Assembly: GCA_039024635.1 (NCBI GenBank)
Contig: JBCCQA010000037.1
Location: 1-48,837, forward strand
Reading direction: 5' to 3'
Origin: Kuafuiihalomonas sp039024635
Lineage (GTDB): Bacteria > Myxococcota > Kuafuiibacteriia > Kuafuiibacteriales > Kuafuiibacteriaceae
Length of the DNA: 48,837 bases
Shown: positions 15,834 to 31,602 of the stretch, one piece after another
Layout: each line of letters begins with the position of its first letter
How positions within the stretch are numbered: the first letter of the stretch is position 1
Made by a program: the position numbers and the translations under genes
The notes under the pieces: generated by a model
What the model saw: only the letters and a program-made list of their open reading frames with translations
Told to the model about the DNA's origin: nothing
Databases searched by the model: none

Positions 15834-16145
15834 TCAGCGGTTCGGGAACAGCGGATCCGTACCCAGAAGATAGGCTTCCTCGCCGTCGAAGAGGCCGTCG
15901 CCGTCAGTATCTGGGTCCAGAGGGTCAGTCCAGAGCTCGTAGACCTCTTCCCCGTCGAAGGCGCCGTCGAAGTCGGTGTCCGGGTCGTTGGGGTTGGTGC
16001 CCCAGTCGAACTCTTCTCGGTCCGACAGGCCGTCCCGGTCTCGGTCGGCTTCCACGATGACGATTTCTTCGTCGTAATAGTAAGGGACGCAGGCCGTCCC
16101 ACAGGCAGCGAGCATTCCCGCCATGAGCAGCTTCATCATGTTCAT
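15834..16145 (-). CDS. Small lipoprotein with thrombospondin-type-3-like Ca-binding repeats
   Basis: The protein has 103 residues. The lipoprotein signal has the lipobox LAAC with Cys15. The mature part has Asp-rich calcium-binding loops of the DxDxDGxxDxxE type: DRDRDGLSDREE, DTDFDGAFDGEE and DTDGDGLFDGEE, each followed by a WGTNPNDPD-like spacer. Such repeats decorate surface proteins of Myxococcota and Bradymonadota. Three in-frame ATGs sit at the N-terminus and the first is used. It is divergent from pyrF with a 90-bp gap. Confidence 0.75.
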   Translation of the reverse strand: MNMMKLLMAGMLAACGTACVPYYYDEEIVIVEADRDRDGLSDREEFDWGTNPNDPDTDFDGAFDGEEVYELWTDPLDPDTDGDGLFDGEEAYLLGTDPLFPNR

Positions 16146-16235
16146 CAGACGACCGAGGGCGCCTCAACATTCGATGTGGGAGCGGACACGGGACCCGTCG
16201 TAAGCTCGCGTCGATTGATGTAGGTTCAGGTCCTA

Positions 16236-16976
16236 GTGAGCGCACCCGTGAATGCCCGTGACCGACTGGTCTTCGCTTTGGACGTTGACCGCCTTGATGA
16301 GGCGCAGATCCTGGTCAAGAGGCTCGCGCAGCACGTGGGCATGTTCAAAGTGGGCCCTCGCTTGTTCACCAATGCGGGCTCTCTGGTTTTCGACCTCATC
16401 CACGGCATGGGGTCTCAGGTCTTCTTGGACCTCAAGTTCCACGATATTCCGGCCGCGGTGGCGGCCGCGGCTCGAGAGGTCGCGCGCCAGCGGATCAAGA
16501 TGTTCACCGTCCACGCCATGGGCGGTCCCAAGATGATCCGAGAGGTCGGCCGACGACTCATGGAGACAACCCTCGTTCCCGGGAACGAGCCTCCCATCTG
16601 TCTCGGTGTCACGCTGCTCACGAGCCACACCCCGGAGGACGTCGCCGAACTCGGCTTCAGCCGCGGCGTCCAAGATCAGGTCCTGCACCTGGCCAAGCTG
16701 GCGGTGCGGGCTGGTGCGGGAGGCATCGTGGCCAGCGGTCACGAAGTCGAAGCCCTGAAGGCCACCCTGCCGCCGAGCACGGTCTTCGTCATTCCGGGCA
16801 TTCGGCGGGCAGGTGACGCCACCGGCGACCAGTCTCGGATCATGACGGCCGAGGCCGCCATCAAGGCGGGTGCGACCTACCTGGTCGTCGGTCGACCCAT
16901 CCGGGACGCCAGCGACCCCGTGGCTGAGGCCGACGCCCTGGTGGAGGAGATCGAGCGGGGTCTCGAGCAAGGATGA
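16236..16976 (+). CDS. pyrF: Orotidine 5'-phosphate decarboxylase
   Basis: The enzyme catalyses the last step of UMP synthesis (OMP to UMP plus CO2). The 246-residue TIM barrel has an N-terminal strand LVFALDV, the catalytic tetrad region FLDLKFHDIP (Asp65, Lys67, Asp70), and the phosphate-binding end GATYLVVGRPIRDASDPV. The start is GTG at 16236. It overlaps rlmB by 4 nt (ATGA), so the two are translationally coupled. It is separate from other pyr genes. Confidence 0.93.
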   Translation: MSAPVNARDRLVFALDVDRLDEAQILVKRLAQHVGMFKVGPRLFTNAGSLVFDLIHGMGSQVFLDLKFHDIPAAVAAAAREVARQRIKMFTVHAMGGPKMIREVGRRLMETTLVPGNEPPICLGVTLLTSHTPEDVAELGFSRGVQDQVLHLAKLAVRAGAGGIVASGHEVEALKATLPPSTVFVIPGIRRAGDATGDQSRIMTAEAAIKAGATYLVVGRPIRDASDPVAEADALVEEIERGLEQG

Positions 16977-17728
16977 GCGCCGAAGAGCGGGTAGTCGCCG
17001 GGGTTCAGCCGGTCATCGAGGCCCTGGGTCGGGAGGGCAGAGTGGACCGGGTTCTGATGGCGCGTTCCGCCGGCGGGGCCACCCACCGGGTCCGGGACGC
17101 GGCGCGGGCCAGAGGCGTCCGCGTCGACACGGTGTCCAAGGACGAGCTGAGCAAGCGTTACGGCTCTGACCGGCACCAAGGGGTCATCGCCATCGTCGAG
17201 CCCGGGGCCGCCACGCTGAGTGAGGTCGAGGAACTGGTGGACCTTGCCGACGCCCGAGGCGAAGCCCCGCTCATTCTTATCTTGGACGGGATCCAGGACC
17301 CGCAAAACTTGGGGGCCATCCTGCGTTCGGCCCATGCCCTTGGGGCCCATGGCGTGGTCTTGCCCAAGCACCGCTCCGCCCAGATCACCGCCTCGGTCGT
17401 GAAGGCCTCGGCCGGGGCGGCCCTTCACGTGCCCGTGTGCCGGACCACCAACATCAAGCACGCTCTGGACCGGCTGCAGCCACTGGGGGTCTGGAGTGCC
17501 GCGGCGGTGGCCGAGGGCAGCCCGGCCGACAAATCCAGGCTTGACGGGCCCTTGGCCCTGGTCATCGGCTCGGAAGGGGAGGGCGTGAAGCCGACCGTGG
17601 CGCGGCGCTGCGATCACCAAGTGGCCATTCCTCAGCTCGCCGAGTTCGACAGTCTCAACGCCTCTGTGGCGGCGGGCATCCTGCTGTACGAGGTCCAGCG
17701 GCAGCGTCGGAGTGCGGCCCCTTCTTGA
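16973..17728 (+). CDS. rlmB: 23S rRNA 2'-O-ribose methyltransferase, RlmB/SpoU family
   Basis: This is a SPOUT-class, SAM-dependent methyltransferase. The 251 residues include an N-terminal L30e-like substrate-binding domain that begins VVAGVQPVIEAL. The SpoU knot follows: motif 1 ILDGIQDPQNLGAILRSA, motif 2 LVIGSEGEGV, and motif 3 QLAEFDSLNASVAAGILLYE. Its form fits RlmB (Gm2251), although TrmH-like relatives have the same motifs. The ATG overlaps the pyrF stop. Its own stop codon lies inside the -35 box of the promoter for the downstream tRNA genes. Confidence 0.88.
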   Translation: MSAEERVVAGVQPVIEALGREGRVDRVLMARSAGGATHRVRDAARARGVRVDTVSKDELSKRYGSDRHQGVIAIVEPGAATLSEVEELVDLADARGEAPLILILDGIQDPQNLGAILRSAHALGAHGVVLPKHRSAQITASVVKASAGAALHVPVCRTTNIKHALDRLQPLGVWSAAAVAEGSPADKSRLDGPLALVIGSEGEGVKPTVARRCDHQVAIPQLAEFDSLNASVAAGILLYEVQRQRRSAAPS

Positions 17729-17753
17729 CAGAGAGCAGGTCCGTTCCTAGCCA
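17725..17753 (+). promoter_or_regulatory. Sigma-70-type promoter of the tRNA/secE operon
   Basis: A consensus -35 TTGACA at 17725-17730 is followed by a 17-bp spacer and TAGCCA at 17748-17753. The first tRNA starts at 17770. The -35 box overlaps the rlmB stop codon (TGA at 17726-17728). Confidence 0.6.
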
Positions 17754-17769
17754 GAACACCGGATTTTTC

Positions 17770-17842
17770 GCTGGCGTAGCTCAATTGGTAGAGCAGCTGT
17801 TTTGTAAGCAGCCGGTTGTTGGTTCGAGTCCGATCGCCAGCT
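17770..17842 (+). tRNA. tRNA-Thr (anticodon TGT)
   Basis: The 73-nt cloverleaf has acceptor GCTGGCG paired with CGCCAGC, D-stem GCTC/GAGC, anticodon loop TTTGTAA with anticodon TGT, T-loop TTCGAGT and discriminator T. CCA is not encoded. It is the first gene of a five-tRNA set ahead of secE. Confidence 0.95.
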
Positions 17843-17919
17843 TTCTATGGGCTCTCGGCCTTTTCTTGACTCCCCGGGCCTTCGGCTCTAACAGCGGCGG
17901 TCCTGATTTCAGGGGCGTC

Positions 17920-18002
17920 GGAGGGATGCCCGAGCGGCCAAAGGGACCAGACTGTAAATCTGGCGGCGTACGCCTTCGAAGGTTCGAATCCTTCTCCCTC
18001 CA
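17920..18002 (+). tRNA. tRNA-Tyr (anticodon GTA)
   Basis: This is an 83-nt class II tRNA. Acceptor GGAGGGA pairs with TCCCTCC, the anticodon stem-loop CAGACTGTAAATCTG has anticodon GTA, a long variable arm follows, the T-loop is GGTTCGAATCC and the discriminator is A. Confidence 0.95.
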
Positions 18003-18078
18003 TTCGGCGCGACGTCGCCGACCGTTGCGGCCCAGGCCGCGTGACAATCGGAGTCCGAGGGGGCAAGAACCGCCCCAT

Positions 18079-18151
18079 GCGGGAGTAGCTCAGTTGGTAG
18101 AGCGTCAGCCTTCCAAGCTGAATGTCGCGAGTTCGAGCCTCGTCTCCCGCT
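18079..18151 (+). tRNA. tRNA-Gly (anticodon TCC)
   Basis: The 73-nt cloverleaf has acceptor GCGGGAG/CTCCCGC, anticodon loop CTTCCAA with anticodon TCC, T-arm GCGAG-TTCGAGC-CTCGT and discriminator T. CCA is not encoded. Confidence 0.95.
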
Positions 18152-18174
18152 TCCGGTCCTCCGGGGCCGGCCAT

Positions 18175-18192
18175 CCCCGCTACGGAGCGGGG
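18175..18192 (+). other. Hairpin in the tRNA-Gly/tRNA-Thr spacer
   Basis: The perfect inverted repeat CCCCGCT-ACGG-AGCGGGG has no T-tract. It is more likely a processing or stabilising hairpin in the tRNA precursor than a terminator, since further tRNAs and secE follow. Confidence 0.4.
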
Positions 18193-18201
18193 CGTACCGA
18201 C

Positions 18202-18274
<73 letters not shown>

Positions 18275-18359
18275 TTCCCTGACGGCGGTGGAGGTCGCGT
18301 CCTTGGGCTTGGCAGTCCGTGGTCCGTCCTCTAGTGCGTTCGGGAACGGCCTGGACTGG

Positions 18360-18432
18360 ACGGTAGTAGCTCAATTGGCAGAGCAGCGGTTTCCAAAACC
18401 GCAGGTTGGGGGTTCGAGTCCCTCCTACCGTG
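18360..18432 (+). tRNA. tRNA-Trp (anticodon CCA)
   Basis: The 73-nt cloverleaf has acceptor ACGGTAG/CTACCGT, anticodon loop TTCCAAA with anticodon CCA, T-arm GGGGG-TTCGAGT-CCCTC and the G discriminator expected for Trp. It ends 26 nt before secE. Confidence 0.95.
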
Positions 18433-18458
18433 ACCCGAACGGGCCTGGAGTTTTTGAC

Positions 18459-18839
18459 GTGCAGGGCACTCTGAGAATCGTTTATTTCGCGTACCTTCTG
18501 TTGGGCGTGGTCGTGGCGGCCGCGTTCGGAAAGCTGTTCGCGGTCCTCTTTTCCGTCGTCGGCGTCACGGACGCCCAGCTGATCGGTGAGCAACTCACAC
18601 TGTCTGGCGTGTTGGGCATCGTGGTGGCCGTCGTGGCCGGCCTGGTGGCGGTCAACAACGCCAAGGCCCACGAGTTCAGCCTCGACGTGGTCAGTGAGAT
18701 GCGTCGGGTCACCTGGCCGAGCCGTGAGGAGACCCAGCGCTCCACCGTCATCGTCATCGTGACGACGCTGATCATCTCCGGTATGCTGGGTATTTTCGAC
18801 TACGTCTGGGCCCAACTGACCGGTCTCATCTACTCGTAG
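18459..18839 (+). CDS. secE: Preprotein translocase subunit SecE
   Basis: This is an inner-membrane subunit of the SecYEG translocon. The 126 residues carry two N-terminal hydrophobic segments (~8-30 and ~48-65), then the conserved cytoplasmic amphipathic helix and hinge SEMRRVTWPSREETQRST, then the essential C-terminal TM helix. The start is GTG at 18459 with GGAG 8 nt upstream. Longer in-frame extensions would translate through the tRNA-Trp gene and are rejected. It is followed by nusG after 25 bp. Confidence 0.92.
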   Translation: MQGTLRIVYFAYLLLGVVVAAAFGKLFAVLFSVVGVTDAQLIGEQLTLSGVLGIVVAVVAGLVAVNNAKAHEFSLDVVSEMRRVTWPSREETQRSTVIVIVTTLIISGMLGIFDYVWAQLTGLIYS

Positions 18840-18864
18840 GTCGACGATTCAAGGAGGAACCCGA

Positions 18865-19551
18865 GTGGCTGAGAACGAAGGCGAAAGCGCCAAGCCGAAC
18901 CCCGAAAACGAGGCGCCCCCTGTCGAGCCCGAGGCCCAGGCCGAAGGCACGGACGAAGCTGCTTCGGTCGAGAGCGGTCCTTCGCCGGCGGAAGCTGCAG
19001 CGGCCCACACCAACAAGAAGCTGAAGTGGTACGCGGTCCAAACCCTGTCGAACTTCGAGTTCAAGGCCCAGAAGAGTCTGCTCGAGAGGGCGAAGCTGGA
19101 GGGCTTGGAAGAGTACCTGGGCGAGATCTTGGTCCCGTCCCAAGAAGTCGTGGAGCTGATGGGGGGGACCAAGCGCCGGTCGAACAAGAAGTTCTTCCCC
19201 GGCTACATGTTCGTTCAGATGGAGCTCAACGATCGGACCTGGCACCTGATCAAGGACACCCCCAAGATCGCCGGCTTTGTGGGGGACTCGAAGAACCCGG
19301 TCCCGCTTCGGGAGCGGGAGGTTCGTCGGCTTACCCAGACCGCGGCCGAGGGCGCCACCCCGGCCAAGCCCAAGATCACCTTCGTGGAGGGGGAGACCGT
19401 CCGCGTCATTGATGGCGCCTTCGCGTCCTTCAATGGCACCGTGGAAGAGGTGAAGGACGACAAGCGAAAGCTCCGTGTCCTCGTCACCATCTTCGGCCGC
19501 TCCACCCCCGTCGAGCTGGACTACGAGCAGGTCGAGAAGCAGGCGAAGTAG
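18865..19551 (+). CDS. nusG: Transcription termination/antitermination factor NusG
   Basis: NusG binds the RNA polymerase clamp and couples transcription to Rho or the ribosome. The 228 residues start with a ~50-residue Glu/Ala/Pro-rich extension that most NusG proteins lack. The NGN domain (KKLKWYAVQTLSNFE, RRSNKKFFPGYMFVQMEL) follows, and then the KOW domain (FVEGETVRVIDGAFASFNGTV). The start is GTG with a strong AAGGAGG 7 nt upstream, so the extension is translated. Confidence 0.95.
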   Translation: MAENEGESAKPNPENEAPPVEPEAQAEGTDEAASVESGPSPAEAAAAHTNKKLKWYAVQTLSNFEFKAQKSLLERAKLEGLEEYLGEILVPSQEVVELMGGTKRRSNKKFFPGYMFVQMELNDRTWHLIKDTPKIAGFVGDSKNPVPLREREVRRLTQTAAEGATPAKPKITFVEGETVRVIDGAFASFNGTVEEVKDDKRKLRVLVTIFGRSTPVELDYEQVEKQAK

Positions 19552-19707
19552 CCGCGTCGGCGCTTGGGGCCTCTGCGCCTCGCCATATGGGTGAAGACCC
19601 TTAGGGCTCAGGGCTAGGTGCCGCGCACGCAAACGCTGGATCAACCAGCTAAATTGCTGTAGGCCCCCTGTTCCTCGCGACGGAGCACGCCGCGACCCGG
19701 ACTCGTC
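19552..19707 (+). other. nusG-rplK intergenic leader
   Basis: This 156-nt gap before rplK holds a short GC hairpin (GGCGC...GCGCC, 19559-19579) but no obvious T-tract or promoter. A leader with L1-mediated autoregulation would be expected here by analogy, but I cannot identify the binding site. Confidence 0.3.
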
Positions 19708-20160
19708 ATGGCCAAGAAGATCACTGGATACATCAAGCTGCAGGTTCCCGCCGGGAAGGCGAACCCTGCGCCGCCGGTCGGCCCCAGCCTCGGCCAGCAC
19801 GGCGTCAACATCATGGAGTTCTGCAAGCAGTTCAACGCCAAGACCCAGGACAAGGCGGGGGACGGGCTCATCATTCCGGTCGTGATCACCGTCTACGCCG
19901 ACCGCAGCTTCTCCTTCGTGACGAAGTCGCCGCCGGCCTCGGTGCTGATCAAGAAGGCGGCGGGCCTCCACTTGAATAAGAAGCCGGCCTCGGGCTCCAA
20001 GGAACCTGGCAAGTCGAAGGTCGGCAAGATCACCTGGGACCAGTGCCTGGAGATCGCCAAGGAAAAGATAGACGACCTCAACAGCACTGACGTCAACAAC
20101 GCCGCCGAGAGCATCGCCGGCACCGCCCGTTCCATGGGAATCGACGTCGTTCGCAGCTGA
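19708..20160 (+). CDS. rplK: 50S ribosomal protein L11
   Basis: L11 is part of the GTPase-associated centre of the large subunit. The 150 residues start with the family N-terminus ITGYIKLQVPAGKANPAPPVGPSLGQHGVNIMEFC and end with the RNA-binding domain (GTARSMGIDVV). It is a few residues longer than usual, because of a KPASGSKEPGKSKVG insertion before the C-terminal domain. It is first in the rplKAJL run and 55 bp ahead of rplA. Confidence 0.97.
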   Translation: MAKKITGYIKLQVPAGKANPAPPVGPSLGQHGVNIMEFCKQFNAKTQDKAGDGLIIPVVITVYADRSFSFVTKSPPASVLIKKAAGLHLNKKPASGSKEPGKSKVGKITWDQCLEIAKEKIDDLNSTDVNNAAESIAGTARSMGIDVVRS

Positions 20161-20215
20161 GCAATCCATCCATCGAGCGGGAGGCCGAACAGGCCGCTAG
20201 GACCGCGGAGGAAAG

Positions 20216-20908
20216 ATGAAGAAGTACGGAAAGAAGTTCAGGGCTGCTGCCGAACACATCGACCCCAGCAAGCGCTACCCCGTGGGCGAGGCCTGCGAGG
20301 TGGTGAAGAAGACCGCCACCGCCAAGTTCGACGAGACCGTCGAGGTCGCGGTGAAGTTGGGCGTCGATCCCCGTCACGCCGACCAGATGATCCGAGGGGC
20401 GGTGGTGCTCCCGGCCGGGACAGGCAAGACCAAGCGGGTCGCCGTCTTCGCTCGGGGCGAAAAGCAGGGAGAAGCCAAGGAGGCCGGTGCCGACGTGGTG
20501 GGCGCCGAGGACCTGGTCGAGCAGATCCAAGGCGGGATGATGGACTTCGACGTCGTCATCGCAACCCCCGACATGATGGCCCTGGTGGGTCGACTGGGTC
20601 GGGTCCTGGGTCCTCGCGGCCTGATGCCCAACCCCAAGACCGGAACCGTAACGCCCAACGTGGCGCAGGCCGTCTCTGACTCCAAGGGTGGCAAGATCGA
20701 GTACCGCACCGAGAAGGCGGGCATCGTTCACGCCCCCATCGGCAAGGCGTCTTTCGAGCCCAAGCAGCTCGAGCAGAACCTGGTCACCATCATCGATGCC
20801 CTCAACCGCGCCAGGCCGGCGTCGGCCAAGGGGGTGTATATGCAGTCGGTGACCATCAGCTGCACTATGGGGCCCGGCATAGCCGTGGACCCGGGGAGCG
20901 CAGGCTGA
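20216..20908 (+). CDS. rplA: 50S ribosomal protein L1
   Basis: L1 forms the L1 stalk and is a translational repressor of its own operon in many bacteria. The 230 residues have the usual signatures: KFDETVEVAVKLGVDPRHADQMIRG, IATPDMMALVGRLGRVLGPRGLMPNPK, and SKGGKIEYRTEKAGIVHAPIGK. A GGAGGA ribosome-binding site precedes the ATG. The C-terminus ends soon after VTISCTMGPGI. Confidence 0.97.
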   Translation: MKKYGKKFRAAAEHIDPSKRYPVGEACEVVKKTATAKFDETVEVAVKLGVDPRHADQMIRGAVVLPAGTGKTKRVAVFARGEKQGEAKEAGADVVGAEDLVEQIQGGMMDFDVVIATPDMMALVGRLGRVLGPRGLMPNPKTGTVTPNVAQAVSDSKGGKIEYRTEKAGIVHAPIGKASFEPKQLEQNLVTIIDALNRARPASAKGVYMQSVTISCTMGPGIAVDPGSAG

Positions 20909-20927
20909 GCTGAACGACTACATGAGT

Positions 20928-21030
20928 TCGGGTCGACCATTCGACCCGTGACCTGTCCAAGACAGCGGGTGAGGGGAGGACCCTCTTAATCATGCCCGCC
21001 GAGATGGGGGCCGCTCTCGTTGAGAGCTCC
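20928..21030 (+). promoter_or_regulatory. L10 leader RNA (autoregulatory)
   Basis: The leader is upstream of rplJ. It opens with the hairpin GGGTCGA-CCAT-TCGACCC (20930-20947). It continues with the conserved kink-turn-like arrangement CCAAGACAGCGGGTGAGGG ... CCCTCTTAAT ... GCCCGCCGAGA, the pattern by which the L10(L12)4 complex recognises its own mRNA. It should repress translation of rplJ-rplL when L10 is in excess. Confidence 0.8.
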
Positions 21031-21081
21031 GGTCCCATGCCCGAGGACGGGAAGCTTTCGACGAGAGGAGGTGAACGAAAC

Positions 21082-21615
21082 ATGCCCATGACCAGACAAG
21101 CCAAGGAGGAGACCGTCTCCGACCTGGCCGACAAGCTGCAGCGCGCGAAAGGCGGCATCATCGCCAGCTTCGTCGGGCTCGACGTGGCGACCGTGAACGA
21201 GATCCGGAACAAGTATCGGGAGATTGGGGTCGAGTACAAAGTTGTGAAGAACACGCTGATGAAGCGTGCGCTGAGCGGCACGCCCATCGAGAGCCTGAGC
21301 CAGTACTTCGTCGGTCCGACCGCCATCGCGCTCAAGTTCGATGAGGAGGTCGGCACGATGGGGAAGACGACCAAAGACCTGGCGAAGGAGATCGAGAAGT
21401 TCGAGGTCAAGGGCGCCTACATCGAGTCCGACGTATTTGGACCCGAGGGCGTCGAGACCCTGGCGAGCTTGCCGACCCTGGACGAGGCCCGAGCCCAGCT
21501 GCTGAGCGTGATCAATACGCCGGCTTCGAAGCTCCTGGCCCAGCTGAACGCGCCCGCGTCGCACCTGATCGGTGTGATTCAGGCCAAGAAGGAAAAAGAC
21601 GAAGAGGCCGCTTGA
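21082..21615 (+). CDS. rplJ: 50S ribosomal protein L10
   Basis: L10 anchors L7/L12 dimers at the stalk base. The 177 residues have the RNA-binding N-terminal domain (KEETVSDLADKLQRAKGGIIAS, YKVVKNTLMKRAL) and the C-terminal helix that binds L7/L12. ATG 21082 is chosen because AGGAGGTGA lies just upstream. An in-frame ATG at 20992 would translate the leader RNA and is rejected. Confidence 0.96.
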   Translation: MPMTRQAKEETVSDLADKLQRAKGGIIASFVGLDVATVNEIRNKYREIGVEYKVVKNTLMKRALSGTPIESLSQYFVGPTAIALKFDEEVGTMGKTTKDLAKEIEKFEVKGAYIESDVFGPEGVETLASLPTLDEARAQLLSVINTPASKLLAQLNAPASHLIGVIQAKKEKDEEAA

Positions 21616-21680
21616 TGGCGGCCTTCCTCATTCGTTCGAAGGCGCCCAGTGGGCGCCAGAAAGAAGTTTGGAGTTAAAGA

Positions 21681-22064
21681 ATGGCTGATTTGGAAAAGAT
21701 CATCGAAGACCTCTCGGCGCTCACCGTCGTCGAGGCCGCGGACCTCGTGAAGAAGCTCGAGGAGAAGTGGGACGTGAAGGCCGCCGCCGGCGGTGCGGTC
21801 ATGATGGCCGGCCCTGTCGCAGGCGGCGCGGGTGGCGAGGCTGCGGCCGAGAAGACCGAGTTCGACGTCATCCTGGCCGAGGTTGGGGGCGAGAAGATCA
21901 AGGTCATCAAGGAGGTTCGTGGCATCACCGGCCTGGGTCTCAAGGAGGCCAAGGAGCTTGTCGATGGCGCCCCGAAGGCCCTCAAGGAGGGGGTCGAGAA
22001 GGACGAGGCCGACAAGATCAAGGAAGCCCTCGAGAAGGTCGGCGCCAAGGTCGAGATCAAGTAA
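21681..22064 (+). CDS. rplL: 50S ribosomal protein L7/L12
   Basis: This is the multicopy stalk protein that recruits translation factors. The 127 residues have the N-terminal dimerisation helix, an Ala/Gly-rich hinge (GGAVMMAGPVAGGAGGEAA) and a conserved C-terminal domain (KIKVIKEVRGITGLGLKEAK). It is 65 bp downstream of rplJ and is followed by a strong hairpin before rpoB. Confidence 0.97.
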   Translation: MADLEKIIEDLSALTVVEAADLVKKLEEKWDVKAAAGGAVMMAGPVAGGAGGEAAAEKTEFDVILAEVGGEKIKVIKEVRGITGLGLKEAKELVDGAPKALKEGVEKDEADKIKEALEKVGAKVEIK

Positions 22065-22091
22065 TCAGGTCATACCCTGATAAAGGAGTCG

Positions 22092-22122
22092 AGCCGAGGT
22101 CTGCGAAATGCAGGCCTCGGCT
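22092..22122 (+). terminator. Attenuator/terminator hairpin between rplL and rpoB
   Basis: A 13-bp stem, AGCCGAGGTCTGC / GCAGGCCTCGGCT (one G-U pair), has loop GAAAT and is followed by TTGCTGTTCTG. It is placed as the partial terminator that lowers rpoBC expression relative to ribosomal protein genes in other bacteria. Confidence 0.7.
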
Positions 22123-22355
22123 TTGCTGTTCTGATGGACCTGGCGGGGGGGCCGCCAGGCAAAGAGGGAAAACCTCGGGTCGCCCGTGTACCATCTCGAA
22201 TCGTCTTGACTCGAATTGGGCAGGGGAGGACGTGAGCAGTATTCCCGCTGGTATCGGCGATCGAAACGCTCCGGACACTGTGTTCGGATCGGTCGTGTCG
22301 TCGTGTCAGCGGAGTTGACGAGCGGGGACGCCCGCTCGGGGAGCATGCAGAACCG
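22123..22355 (+). other. rpoB upstream region
   Basis: This ~230-nt non-coding stretch lies between the attenuator and rpoB. A TTGACT occurs at 22206-22211, but no matching -10 is seen at the proper spacing, so a second promoter for rpoBC remains unproven. No open frame with coding character was found. Confidence 0.3.
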
Positions 22356-26618
<4,263 letters not shown>

Positions 26619-26637
26619 AGTCGAAGGAGGAACGTAC

Positions 26638-30852
<4,215 letters not shown>

Positions 30853-30874
30853 ACCGAAGGTCGAACGTGGTGCT

Positions 30875-30892
30875 CCGAGTCGATTGACTCGG
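30875..30892 (+). terminator. Hairpin after rpoC
   Basis: The perfect 7-bp stem CCGAGTC-GATT-GACTCGG starts 23 nt after the rpoC stop. It lacks a T-tract. It is a plausible 3' end of the rpoBC transcript or an RNA-stabilising element. Confidence 0.45.
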
Positions 30893-30916
30893 GGCGTCAC
30901 GGCCCGTCCACGCGCC

Positions 30917-30982
30917 ATGAACGAGATCATCATTTCGCTCGTGATCGCGCTCGTCGTGGGCGCGATTCTCAGTCGCTTTTGA
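30917..30982 (+). CDS. Possible 21-residue single-helix membrane microprotein
   Basis: An ATG at 30917 opens a 21-codon frame of almost entirely hydrophobic residues (IIISLVIALVVGAIL), flanked by an acidic start (MNE) and a basic end (SRF). That is the profile of one transmembrane helix. It sits alone between rpoC and a secreted protein gene. No convincing ribosome-binding site precedes it, so it may be chance. Confidence 0.3.
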   Translation: MNEIIISLVIALVVGAILSRF

Positions 30983-31032
30983 GCGCCCACACGTACTCGA
31001 CTTTTCCGCCCTCTGGGTGTGATCTGCCGGCC

Positions 31033-31602
31033 ATGCGGACCCTCACCGTTGCGCTGTTCGCGGCGCTGATCGCTCTTCCTGCCTATGCGGCCAAGATGGC
31101 CGGCGTAAGCTTCCCCGACAGCCAAAGCGTGGGCGGCAGCGAGCTCGTGCTCAATGGTCTGGGCCTACGTGAAGCCACCCTGGGCATTGATGTGTACGTC
31201 GCGGGGCTTTACCTGCCGTCCAAGACCAACGATGCCGGGACCGTGTTGTCCAAGGACACGCCGAAGCACCTCAAGATGCACTTCGTCATCGACAGCTTGA
31301 TGAAGAAGAAAGTGTCCCAGGAAGACCAGGTAGGCGCCTGGACCGACGGCTTCAAGAACAACGGTGTCGACATCAACAAGATCAAGTCCGAGGCCGACCA
31401 GCTCTTCGGCTGGATGACGGAGATGCGGAAGGGCGACACCATGGCCTTCACCTACGTCCCCGGCGAAGGCACGACGGTCATGGTGAAAGGCCAGAAGAAG
31501 GGCACCATCCCCGGGGACTACTTCCAGGAGGCCGTCTTCAAGTCCTTCGTGGGGCCGAAGCCTCCGAACGAAGGCCTCAAGACCGGCCTGCTCGGCCGGT
31601 GA
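31033..31602 (+). CDS. Secreted chalcone isomerase-like protein
   Basis: The protein has 189 residues. A clear Sec signal (MRTLTVALFAALIALPAYA, cleavage after AYA) is followed by the bacterial chalcone-isomerase-like fold: GVSFPDSQSVGGSELVLNGLGLRE, then IDVYVAGLYLPSKTNDAGTVL, with a C-terminal GDYFQEAVFKSFVGPKPP. Bacterial members are periplasmic and generally thought to bind lipids or small ligands rather than isomerise flavonoids. It overlaps pdxJ by 4 nt (GTGA), so the two are translationally coupled, but no functional link is obvious. Confidence 0.8.
   Translation: MRTLTVALFAALIALPAYAAKMAGVSFPDSQSVGGSELVLNGLGLREATLGIDVYVAGLYLPSKTNDAGTVLSKDTPKHLKMHFVIDSLMKKKVSQEDQVGAWTDGFKNNGVDINKIKSEADQLFGWMTEMRKGDTMAFTYVPGEGTTVMVKGQKKGTIPGDYFQEAVFKSFVGPKPPNEGLKTGLLGR

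Noticed and set aside
20992..21081. Extended start for rplJ
   Set aside because: The extension would translate the L10 leader RNA; AGGAGGTGA precedes the ATG at 21082.
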